Assembly (NCBI GenBank): GCA_905235305.1
Contig: CAJOLC010000011.1
Span: 1 to 64,000, forward strand
From: an uncultured Bacteroidaceae bacterium
GTDB taxonomy: Bacteria > Bacteroidota > Bacteroidia > Bacteroidales > Bacteroidaceae
Direction of reading: 5' to 3'
DNA length: 64,000 nt
Below the pieces are notes generated by a model, which saw only the letters and a list, made by a program, of their open reading frames with translations, was not told the DNA's origin and did not search any database. A program made the position numbers and the translations under genes. Shown here one piece after another: positions 1-7,100 of this stretch (position 1 is the first letter of the stretch; each line of letters starts with the position of its first letter).

Positions 1-75
1 GCTGGCTGTCTCCTTCGTGGCTTTGCCCTTGAGATTGACGTCGAGGCCTTTGCGTAACTTAATTACTTTTGCCAT
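1..75 (-). CDS. nqrA: Na+-translocating NADH:quinone reductase subunit A, N-terminal fragment
   Basis: Only the first 25 codons lie in the window and the gene continues beyond the left edge. The translation MAKVIKLRKGLDVNLKGKA matches the conserved NqrA start (a lysine-rich strand followed by KGLD). NqrA is the cytoplasmic quinone-binding subunit of the sodium-pumping NADH dehydrogenase and normally opens an nqrABCDEF operon, which would lie outside the window. No clear TAnnTTTG promoter is visible in the 57 bases between it and the preceding small gene, so it may be read through from there. The assignment rests on the N-terminus alone. Confidence 0.75.
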   Translation of the reverse strand, partial: MAKVIKLRKGLDVNLKGKATKETAS

Positions 76-132
76 ATCTGGGTTAGTTAATAATGTTTTT
101 AAGTTCTCTCTTTATTGAAATATCGCTTCAGT

Positions 133-279
133 TTAAGGCTGTAAAAAAGGATTGGAATCCCGTTCAAAGTCCACCCTGTAAGTAATACCATTGTCCGTGA
201 CGAATTGGAATACCTTTCCGTCAAAGCCCACAATGTATGGGGAATGAACATTAATGGCATTAATGCTCAGGTGGTTCAT
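133..279 (-). CDS. 48-aa protein resembling the N-terminus of DUF6169-type proteins
   Basis: A short reading frame starts at ATG 277-279 and stops at 133-135. The peptide contains YIVGFDGKVFQFVTDNGITY followed by RVDFERDSNP. This is a beta-rich pattern I associate with the start of DUF6169-like proteins, which are usually about three times longer, so it could be a truncated remnant. It begins 3 bases after the stop of the 55-aa gene, so the two are probably cotranscribed. The function is unknown. The family link is from memory of the motif and is uncertain; the coding call rests on codon pattern and the tight spacing. Confidence 0.45.
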   Translation of the reverse strand: MNHLSINAINVHSPYIVGFDGKVFQFVTDNGITYRVDFERDSNPFLQP

Positions 280-282
280 GCT

Positions 283-450
283 TTAAACAGTTTCGATGTG
301 ATAGTAACCGGATTCTTTGCGCAAGCGTTCTCTTTCGGCAAATTCTGCCTTGACTGTTTTCTCCCAAGCAGCCTTTCGCTGACGGGCTGCATCCAGCCAT
401 GCAAGTATTTCCTCGCGTGTTCGCTTTCTTCTTGTCACAGTTGCTTCCAT
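283..450 (-). CDS. 55-aa basic, helical hypothetical protein
   Basis: The protein opens MEATVTRRKRTREEILAWLD and ends ERLRKESGYYHIETV. It is highly charged and predicted helical, with no membrane segment. A good TACTTTTG promoter box lies about 25 bases upstream on the same strand, which gives a normal leader and supports this as a real gene. It is followed 3 bases later by the 48-aa DUF6169-like frame, so the two form a small operon. I do not recognise a function. Small basic proteins next to DUF6169 genes could be partners in a toxin/antitoxin or DNA-binding role, but nothing here shows that. Confidence 0.55.
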   Translation of the reverse strand: MEATVTRRKRTREEILAWLDAARQRKAAWEKTVKAEFAERERLRKESGYYHIETV

Positions 451-475
451 CGTCCCGATTCTTTATTTCGCGCCG

Positions 476-483
476 CAAAAGTA
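476..483 (-). promoter_or_regulatory. Promoter -7 box for the two-gene small-protein operon
   Basis: CAAAAGTA on the + strand reads TACTTTTG on the - strand, matching the Bacteroidetes TAnnTTTG box. Transcription would start near 470, about 20 bases before the ATG at 450. Confidence 0.6.
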
Positions 484-593
484 CAAAAAAAACAGGAGAA
501 AACCATACGACGAGTTTTTCCTTGAAAAGGAACGTTTTATGATAATTTTCTCTTGAAATCGCTTGTCGCATTTGCCGCTTTTGTCGAAAAACC

Positions 594-1610
594 TCAAACA
601 ATCTCTCCTTTCATAATCATGTCGAACATCTTGTATGGCTCGTCTCCTAAGTCGTATACTCCCTTGTTCCTATGATAGAAAATTCCGTTTTGAAATGTGA
701 TTTGAGCATAGGCAAAGTTTTTAATGCACATGGTTGTGCGGCACATCACCCATAACTCGGATTGATAAATTCCGAACCTCAGTATATTTGAATCCCCATA
801 CTCATTTGTGCAAAAAACTTTCCCCTCTTTTAAGTTTGCCAGATACACTTCAAGCGGATTTCCAGAAAACTGTTGTGGACAACATGGGAATTCTGTTGGT
901 GTTTTCCAATTAATCTGAACGACATTGGGGGTAAGGGATTGCGTTTCTTCGTCATGAATGGGAGATTCGAACTCCTCGACTTCTAAGGGTTGACATGGGA
1001 TGACAGGTTGATAATGCATCTGGGGGTCAAGAGGTGTTGGGGACTGACGCTCTTGGAATATCCACTCGCCGAGGCTTCCTCCATGAGATTTCGTGGGTGC
1101 CTTTGCCCAGTCCATCATGCGTTCCACGGAGATAATTGCTTCATCGGGAGTGACGGTTCGCATCCAATGGAAGTTAGGATCTAGTCTTTCGTGTCCGCAT
1201 AACACAGAGGGGTCTGCAAGGAATACTTCAATACTACCACAGATGTTTTCTATCCTTGCACGGGTAATTGGATTGTTCAAAGCATTCTCCAGACGAGTGA
1301 GCCAGCGTAGATTTTCGGGTCGGTTGTTTCGGCGGTTTGTGTCAATATGGTCAACCACATGCTGATCTGTTGGAGGATTCCCATGAAAAGCGAAGGCAAC
1401 AATTCTATGAACTCGCTCCCCTGCAATCTCCATATAACCTGTTTTATCATTAGGTTTCCCAAAAGTCCAGATGTCATCCCATTTACTTGCCAGACAGCCC
1501 AACTTGTGCAGACGACAGACAGCACCATTGTCGCGAACTTTATAGACGCGACCTTTGTATTCGCACCGCGTCTCGCGGTCGAACACCTCAAGCAGACAAG
1601 CTGTTTCCAT
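594..1610 (-). CDS. HNH endonuclease (HNH_3 type)
   Basis: This 338-aa protein has an N-terminal HNH_3 region (roughly residues 18-115). It holds a conserved block RVHRIVAFAFHG, then VDHIDTNRRNNRPENLRWLT, which carries the His-Asp-His and Asn residues of the nuclease fold. The remaining ~220 residues have no domain I can name and may recognise DNA or a partner. It starts 1 base after the stop of the upstream XRE regulator gene, so the two are almost certainly cotranscribed. HNH_3 proteins are common in phages and mobile elements and act as homing-type or nicking nucleases. The neighbourhood is AT-rich and accessory in character. Confidence 0.8.
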   Translation of the reverse strand: METACLLEVFDRETRCEYKGRVYKVRDNGAVCRLHKLGCLASKWDDIWTFGKPNDKTGYMEIAGERVHRIVAFAFHGNPPTDQHVVDHIDTNRRNNRPENLRWLTRLENALNNPITRARIENICGSIEVFLADPSVLCGHERLDPNFHWMRTVTPDEAIISVERMMDWAKAPTKSHGGSLGEWIFQERQSPTPLDPQMHYQPVIPCQPLEVEEFESPIHDEETQSLTPNVVQINWKTPTEFPCCPQQFSGNPLEVYLANLKEGKVFCTNEYGDSNILRFGIYQSELWVMCRTTMCIKNFAYAQITFQNGIFYHRNKGVYDLGDEPYKMFDMIMKGEIV

Positions 1611-1611
1611 A

Positions 1612-2115
1612 CTACTGCTTATCTATGGTATTGGGAATCAAATCCAAATGTGCGTCCAGAACAACACAAATGCGCGAGAGAATGTCCAAGCCGGTTGAGT
1701 ACTTCCCCTGTTCGATTCGAGAAAGATTGGAAGCATCTATGCCAGTAAGAAATGCCAAATCACGAGCCTCCATCCCTTTCGATTCTCTTAGTTCCTTAAT
1801 CCTGCGACCAATGCGGGTACGCTCGTCTTGACGATTGCCAGCACCCACACCCCAATGTGGGACTGCATTAAGCAAAAACTCGCGACTGATGCGATTCACC
1901 ATTTGCTCTTTGTCATCGGAGAAATTTCGATCAAAGATAAATTCAATCAAGTGAAGTACATAATCCTTGTACTCCTTGTCTGTGTACTTGCCCAAATTGG
2001 ACACTACTTTGAACACCTCTCCATCAGAGGTTTGCACCTCGACCATGAATTCGTCGAGGATTTGGGCTTTCGACAAGGTCGGAATACCCATGAATTTTTT
2101 AATGCTCTTGTCCAT
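1612..2115 (-). CDS. XRE-family transcriptional regulator with an N-terminal extension
   Basis: Residues about 108-160 of this 167-aa protein form a Cro/C1 helix-turn-helix: RTRIGRRIKELRESKGMEAR, then DLAFLTGIDASNLSRIEQGK. The preceding ~100 residues (EVQTSDGEVFKVVSNLGKY and onward) are an unrecognised sensor or dimerisation domain. It precedes the HNH endonuclease gene by one base, so it probably controls its own two-gene operon, as XRE proteins paired with nucleases or toxins often do. That last point is inference. Confidence 0.8.
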   Translation of the reverse strand: MDKSIKKFMGIPTLSKAQILDEFMVEVQTSDGEVFKVVSNLGKYTDKEYKDYVLHLIEFIFDRNFSDDKEQMVNRISREFLLNAVPHWGVGAGNRQDERTRIGRRIKELRESKGMEARDLAFLTGIDASNLSRIEQGKYSTGLDILSRICVVLDAHLDLIPNTIDKQ

Positions 2116-2196
2116 AGTTCTTTTGTAATTTAATTAGTGAATAAATTCGCTGTCGTTTTTTATGTGGTGCCCCCACAATTCGAACTATTTTGAGTG

Positions 2197-2204
2197 CAAA
2201 GATA
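2197..2204 (-). promoter_or_regulatory. Promoter -7 box for the XRE-HNH operon
   Basis: CAAAGATA on the + strand reads TATCTTTG on the - strand. A TTTG (- strand) lies at 2228-2231, a slightly long 23 bases away. The expected start near 2190 leaves a leader of about 75 bases. Confidence 0.55.
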
Positions 2205-2302
2205 AAACTTTAAATCTTATGAATGGGCAAATAAACCCATCACCCTTCTGCTATTTAAGAAATTTTAAGATATTATGTTTATAGAAGGACTATTTCCTCC
2301 TT

Positions 2303-2710
2303 CTATTCCCCTGTAGTTTCTTGAATAGTATATGTCAAGGTTTCAGCCTTTTTAGAGTTAGAAAAGGAAGCATATTTCCTAAAAGAATGGTCTGAATTAC
2401 GCGAAATATAAATACTTCCATTAGTTCCACCGTCCTGAGGGGCAGAAATTGTCATGGTTGCAGCAAAACCGGCATATACGGGACCAATTATTACATTCCT
2501 ACTCCCATTTGAAAGAGTGTAATGTACTTTCTGCCCATTTTCGTCGGTAACTGACATTGTACATGTTTGGTTAAAATTAACAGCTGCCCAATGGTTTCCA
2601 TAATACTCAACATAAAAAAAAGCCTTTTTAGGTTCAACAACGGTGATGTCATCACCCTTGCAGCCCACTAACAGAACCACAAGCACTAGCATGGAAAACA
2701 ATTTCTTCAT
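2303..2710 (-). CDS. Small hypothetical lipoprotein
   Basis: This 135-aa protein has a type II signal peptide: MKKLFSMLVLVVLLVGCKGD, lipobox LVGC, lipidated Cys17. The mature part is short and strand-rich, with a predicted single beta-sandwich-like domain; I recognise no family. It would sit on the cell envelope. It has its own promoter box at 2732-2739 and stands alone between the regulator operon and a divergent gene pair. Confidence 0.65.
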   Translation of the reverse strand: MKKLFSMLVLVVLLVGCKGDDITVVEPKKAFFYVEYYGNHWAAVNFNQTCTMSVTDENGQKVHYTLSNGSRNVIIGPVYAGFAATMTISAPQDGGTNGSIYISRNSDHSFRKYASFSNSKKAETLTYTIQETTGE

Positions 2711-2731
2711 AGTTTATTTTATTTTGCCTTG

Positions 2732-2739
2732 CAAAGTTA
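2732..2739 (-). promoter_or_regulatory. Promoter -7 box for the small lipoprotein gene
   Basis: CAAAGTTA on the + strand reads TAACTTTG on the - strand, about 22 bases before the ATG. Confidence 0.55.
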
Positions 2740-2969
2740 CGGAAAAGCGAGCAAACATCAAAGCATTTTGTGTTTTTTATTTGTTTGCTTGCTTAGTTAT
2801 GTCTTTGATGTAAATCTATACCTCGAGAACACTCATGCAAAGACTATATTTCATCCGTATCTATTGATGAATCGGCTCAAGTCCTTTGGAAACCTGAGCT
2901 GATTTGATTTCATAATTTCCGCCATATATCGAAGCAATCACATACAAACCTCCAAAAAGTCTTCATTTA

Positions 2970-3001
2970 TTTGCATGTTTAGTTATAAAGATGTACCTTT
3001 G
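2970..3001 (+). promoter_or_regulatory. Promoter of the DUF4160/DUF2442-like pair
   Basis: TTTG (2970-2973) and TACCTTTG (2994-3001) are separated by 20 bases, which fits the Bacteroidetes -33/-7 arrangement closely. The predicted start near 3008 leaves a leader of about 20 bases before the ATG at 3027. Confidence 0.7.
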
Positions 3002-3026
3002 CAGCAGAATTACTTGAAACGCGGCA

Positions 3027-3329
3027 ATGGGCAAACTGATGATACTACTCTACTTCATCCTCTCGGTGTTTCCTGCCGATGCGATGGAGAACAGAAGGCA
3101 CATACACGTAGTAAGAAGGGGAAGCAAGCGTTCGCATCGGGGTGATACTGTAGCGAAAATTTGGATTGAAGAGAATGGTGAGAAGAAGATTGAAATTGCG
3201 TGGTCGATGCTTAATGCTGACGAAGAAAGTCAAATAATCAATGCCATTGATCAACATTGGGAGGAGTTGAACCAGCTCATTGACGACGTGTTTGCAGGAA
3301 AGAAAGTACGAATCAAGAGAATCAAATAA
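3027..3329 (+). CDS. DUF4160-like small protein
   Basis: The protein is 100 aa. The block RRHIHVVRRGSKR followed by VAKIWIEE resembles the PHIHV...AKFWIE core of DUF4160. The C-terminal helix (LNADEESQIINAIDQHWEEL) also fits that family's last helix. A second ATG 12 bases downstream is an alternative start. It is followed 15 bases later by a DUF2442-like gene. These two families are often adjacent and are suspected to behave as toxin/antitoxin-type modules, but the activity of DUF4160 is not established. Its own strong promoter suggests the pair is an independent unit. Confidence 0.65.
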   Translation: MGKLMILLYFILSVFPADAMENRRHIHVVRRGSKRSHRGDTVAKIWIEENGEKKIEIAWSMLNADEESQIINAIDQHWEELNQLIDDVFAGKKVRIKRIK

Positions 3330-3344
3330 TCGGAGGGACTCAAT

Positions 3345-3584
3345 ATGTGCAAATTCAAGGATACAAACTTAGGAATCAAGAAGCTTGACTTTAACGTGAA
3401 GCGTGGTGCCATGGCTGCTTATCTGACCGACGGACGCGAGATAATTGTGCCTGTTTCCATGTTTCCAGACATCAAGCACCTCAGTCGCAAGCAGCGCGAA
3501 GAATGGATGATTATGGATGACCAATACTTCTCTTTCGATGCTATCAGCCGCATCTATTCAGTCAAGGACCTGTTGAGAATCTAA
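3345..3584 (+). CDS. DUF2442-like small protein
   Basis: This 79-aa protein has an order typical of DUF2442: AYLTDGREIIVPVSMFPDIK, then LSRKQREEWMIM and the closing YFSFDAISRIYSVKDLL. That is a beta-hairpin, a 'P.L..a...R..w' helix and an 'I.wp.ld..isv..LL'-like end. It lies 15 bases downstream of the DUF4160-like gene and is surely cotranscribed with it. In this pairing the DUF2442 partner is the more likely DNA-binding or antidote component, by analogy only. Confidence 0.65.
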   Translation: MCKFKDTNLGIKKLDFNVKRGAMAAYLTDGREIIVPVSMFPDIKHLSRKQREEWMIMDDQYFSFDAISRIYSVKDLLRI

Positions 3585-3766
3585 TCGCGAATAAATCTTC
3601 TACCTTAAATCACACATTGTATTTGTCAAGATTTTTGCAGAAAGTGATGCTCTGAGAGTGTGATGTTTGCGAGCGAGACGAGTGGAGGCTGAATATTTTT
3701 AATTCTCAGAGCGCATAAGGCTTTCTTTAAAATCAGTTGGTTGACATCAGAAGTGCATAAATATGA

Positions 3767-3802
3767 CTGCATAAAAGGGGCTTCGGGACCTGTTTTATGC
3801 AG
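3767..3802. terminator. Hairpin CTGCATAAAA / TTTTATGCAG, possible terminator
   Basis: Ten-base perfect arms (3767-3776 and 3793-3802) enclose a further GGG/CCTG pairing. There is no long T-run outside the stem, but the T4 at the start of the right arm and the location after the DUF2442-like gene fit transcription termination. It ends 25 bases before the 22-bp array. Confidence 0.4.
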
Positions 3803-3827
3803 AATTTGGACGTGTGGGGATGGCTGA

Positions 3828-3915
3828 CTTCACGTATGTCGATAGCAAACTTCACACGAGAAGTTGGAAAACTTGACGTGTGTCGTCGGCAAACTTGACG
3901 TGTGACGTCAGAAAA
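3828..3915. repeat. 22-bp tandem array, locus A (4 units)
   Basis: Units lie at 3828-3849, 3850-3871, 3872-3893 and 3894-3915, each exactly 22 bases. All begin CTTSAC and end with an A-run. Units 3 and 4 read CTTGACGTGTG then TCGTCGGCAAA or ACGTCAGAAAA. A degenerate fifth copy (TGACGCGTTCGAAAA) follows. Unit 3 ends GGCAAA, the junction motif found in several other arrays in this window. The function is unknown. Confidence 0.85.
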
Positions 3916-4025
3916 TGACGCGTTCGAAAAAAATCTTTACATTATTTTGCGTCAGTTCGCGACACATGAATTTCGATGTTTTGTCAAATAAATTTCGTGT
4001 CGCTGGCAAACATATTTCCGTAAAT

Positions 4026-4057
4026 TTTGTATGGTTGCTTATTTTTCCGTATCTTTG
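4026..4057 (+). promoter_or_regulatory. Promoter of tamB
   Basis: TTTG (4026-4029) and TATCTTTG (4050-4057) are separated by 20 bases, a near-ideal match. The start of transcription should fall near 4063-4065. This matters because it constrains where tamB translation can begin. Confidence 0.7.
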
Positions 4058-4149
4058 CAAATCGAAACCGTTAACACAGGTCGCTTATCCGAGTCATTAA
4101 ATACATCTTCCGGTTTATCGTCGGACTGCTGGCCGGCACTTACCTGGCC

Positions 4150-7100
4150 TTGCTTTTGCTGACGTCGCTCCCGTCGTTCCAGAGCTGGAGTGCTGGGGTC
4201 GCGTCGCGAGTCTTGTCGGACAAGGTGAAGAGTGAAGTCAGCATCAACAAGCTGAGGCTGAACCTGTTGGGACGCGTCGTACTGGACAACGTGAAGCTTT
4301 ACGATCGTCGGGACACCTTGATGCTCCAGGCCTCGCGAATCGCTGCGAAAGTCGATTTGATGCCACTCGTCGAGAAGAAAATCCGCATAAGCGGGGCGCA
4401 ACTTATCGGGGCGAAGGCAAGGATATACAAGGATGGCGACGAGCCTTTCAACTTCCAGTTCCTCGTGGATGCTTTCTCTACGGAGGACACGACCACTACC
4501 CCACTCGACCTCAAGATAGGAGCCTTGGTCGTGAGACGTGGCGAGTTGCGTTTCGACTTGCTCGACGAGCCCAGAGCCGACAGCAAATTCGACCCTCACC
4601 ATCTGCATCTGAGGGACTTAAGCCTTACGGCAAAGGTGCATTTCATCAAGCCGGATTCGCTCTCGCTCGACCTCAGGAATCTCTCTTTCTCCGAACAATG
4701 CGGCCTCCGTCTGCAGAAACTTGCCCTCGAGGCTGAGGCCGGGCAGCACGCGCTGAGCGTACGAAACCTGCTGCTGAAGCTGCCAGGCTCGAACATAAGT
4801 GCCGACGACATTCATGCCCACACGCCGGAAAAGTGGTCGGAGCTAAAGGGACAATGGACGACGCTTCACGCTCAATGCGCAAGGCTCACTGCCAGTCTGA
4901 GTCCGCACGACCTGTCCCCCTTCATCCCGAAGCTGGTGAACTTTGCCGACGTCGTCAGTCTCTCGGCCGAAGCCGACCTGACGGACGGCATCCTGCGACT
5001 GCAAAACGTCTCTGTCTCAGACAATAACGACAACATCTCCCTGCTTTGCGACGCCACCCTGCGAGACATCAAGAGCTCACCTTCGATGGCTTGCGACATC
5101 CGAGAGCTGCGGACAGGTCAGTCGCTCCAACAGTTCCTGACGCAAAACCTGAAAGGTCAAGCCAGCGAAATCAGCCCCATTCTCACACGGCTTGGAAGCA
5201 CGAAGTCGACCGGCTCGATTGCATGGCACGACAAACTTCTGCTGACAGACCTGCTGACGGAAAGCGAGCAGGGCACCGTCACGATTAATGGGAGCCTGAA
5301 GGACATGCAGACAGTCGACGCGACGATAGCGGCAAAAGACGTCAGGCTGGGCTCTCTGCTCGACCTCCAGGACGGCGGAAGAAACACGGCTCTTTCCATG
5401 GAGACGCACGTCTCGGGCAGTCTTCCGGGCAAAGGCAAGCAGTCGAAGCTCCAGGCGAACGGCATGCTCAACAGCCTCATCTTCAGAGGATACGAGCATC
5501 GCAACATCCCATTCACGGCAACCTTAGACGGCAAGTCAATCGGCGGAGAACTGAAGGTGGACGAGCCAAACGGCAAGGCATTGGTGAGTGGTCAGTGGCA
5601 GACGGTCAATGGCACACAAAGCCTCGTGTGCCAAGCCCAGTTTGAAGACTTCGAGCCTCACAAGATGGGACTCACGAAAGGCTATGAAGGCGAGCGATTC
5701 AGCGGCTCTGTCAAGGCGAATCTCAGCGACATGAGCCTCGACAACCTGCAAGGCGACGTGGAACTCGACGAGCTGACAATCACGTCGGAAGACAAGGGAA
5801 CGCTCCAGGTGACCGGCGTCAGGCTCGGGAGTCACAAGTCGGAAAGCGGGCAGCATCTCGTCCTGGAGAGCGACTTCCTCAATGCCAAAGCCGATGGCAA
5901 CATCAATTGGAAGACGCTGCCTGCTTCCCTCTCCGAACACCTGAGACAAAACCTGCCCAGCCTCTTCACGACAAACGCGAACCGCAGACAGCCCACAGGA
6001 AACGACTTCCGCTTCCTCGTCCAGGTTCAGGACACGACAATCGCCCAGAGGCTGCTCGGGACGAGTCTCCGCCTGCCAGCACAAAGCACCTTCGAAGGCA
6101 CGATAAACGATGCAATCGGACAGATTGCCCTGCAGATGCACATACCAAGCCTCGAGTTTGGCGGGCAGAGACTCCAGAACATTTATTGTCGCGCGGAAGC
6201 CGGGAGCACTGCAGTCCAGACCAGCCTCCAAGGGGAAAGACTCATCAATGGAATGCCCGTGGAAATCAACCTCGACGCATACGCGAAGGACGACAAAGTG
6301 ACATCCCGACTGCGTTGGGAGAACAAAGGAACCATCTCGAGCACAGGCGACGTCAGCATGAGCGGCTACATCCGTCGCGACCTTGCAGGCCAGCCAGCCA
6401 TCGATGCCAAAATAAACAAGTCGAGCCTCGTGATCGGCGACTCGGTCTGGAACATCAAGCCAGCCAGCATCAAGTATCACGACAAGGTCGTCGACGTGGA
6501 AGACCTCTCCATCAGTCAAGGCAACAGGCACATCAACGTCGGAGGAAGAATCTCCGACCTTGCGTCCGACACACTGAGTGCAGAGCTGCAGGACATCGAC
6601 ATCTCGTATATCATGGACATCGTCAACTTCCATAAAGTGGAATTTGATGGGCGCGTCTCGGGCAGCATCTATGCAACCTCGCTCATGAAGGACCCGTTTG
6701 CCGATGCATTCCTACAGGTGAAGAAGTTCACCTTCAATGCAGCAAACCTCGGAGACATGGACTTGTACGCCAACTGGGGAAAGCAGGAACGGGCCGTCTT
6801 GCTTGAAGCCGACATGCGAGGCCCCTTGCCCCTGCACCGGACACAACTGCACGGCACCATCATCCCGGGCAATGGAATGGACGACGGGCTGAACCTGAAC
6901 ATCCAGACGAGCCACATCGACCTCTCCTTCCTCAGCAAATATACGAACGGCATCTTCAGCAATCTGCAGGGACAAGCATCAGGCTGGACACGCATCTACG
7001 GACCTTTCAAGTTCATCAATCTTGAGGGAGACATGATCGTCGACGAGATGAAGATGCACATCCTCTCTACAGGAGCAGACTATCACCTCGGCGGAGACAG

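Larger units (their letters stand above)
2711..3026. other. Gene-free stretch with two promoters and a short inverted repeat
   Basis: This intergenic stretch separates two divergent units. It holds the - strand box TAACTTTG (2732-2739) for the lipoprotein and the + strand promoter at 2970-3001. Between them is a 9/10-bp inverted repeat, AATCGGCTCA (2870-2879) against TGAGCTGATT (2895-2904), with a 15-base loop. No coding frame is convincing. Confidence 0.5.
3585..4086. other. Gene-free stretch with hairpins, a 22-bp array and the tamB promoter
   Basis: The stretch contains a 9-bp inverted repeat GCTCTGAGA (3649-3657) / TCTCAGAGC (3704-3712), a strong hairpin at 3767-3802, a four-unit 22-bp tandem array at 3828-3915, and a promoter at 4026-4057. 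I see no coding frame of quality. Confidence 0.6.

Noticed and set aside
5536..6633. A 365-codon open frame on the - strand inside tamB
   Set aside because: tamB continues through it with conserved sequence; the antisense translation is low-complexity and unrelated to any family.
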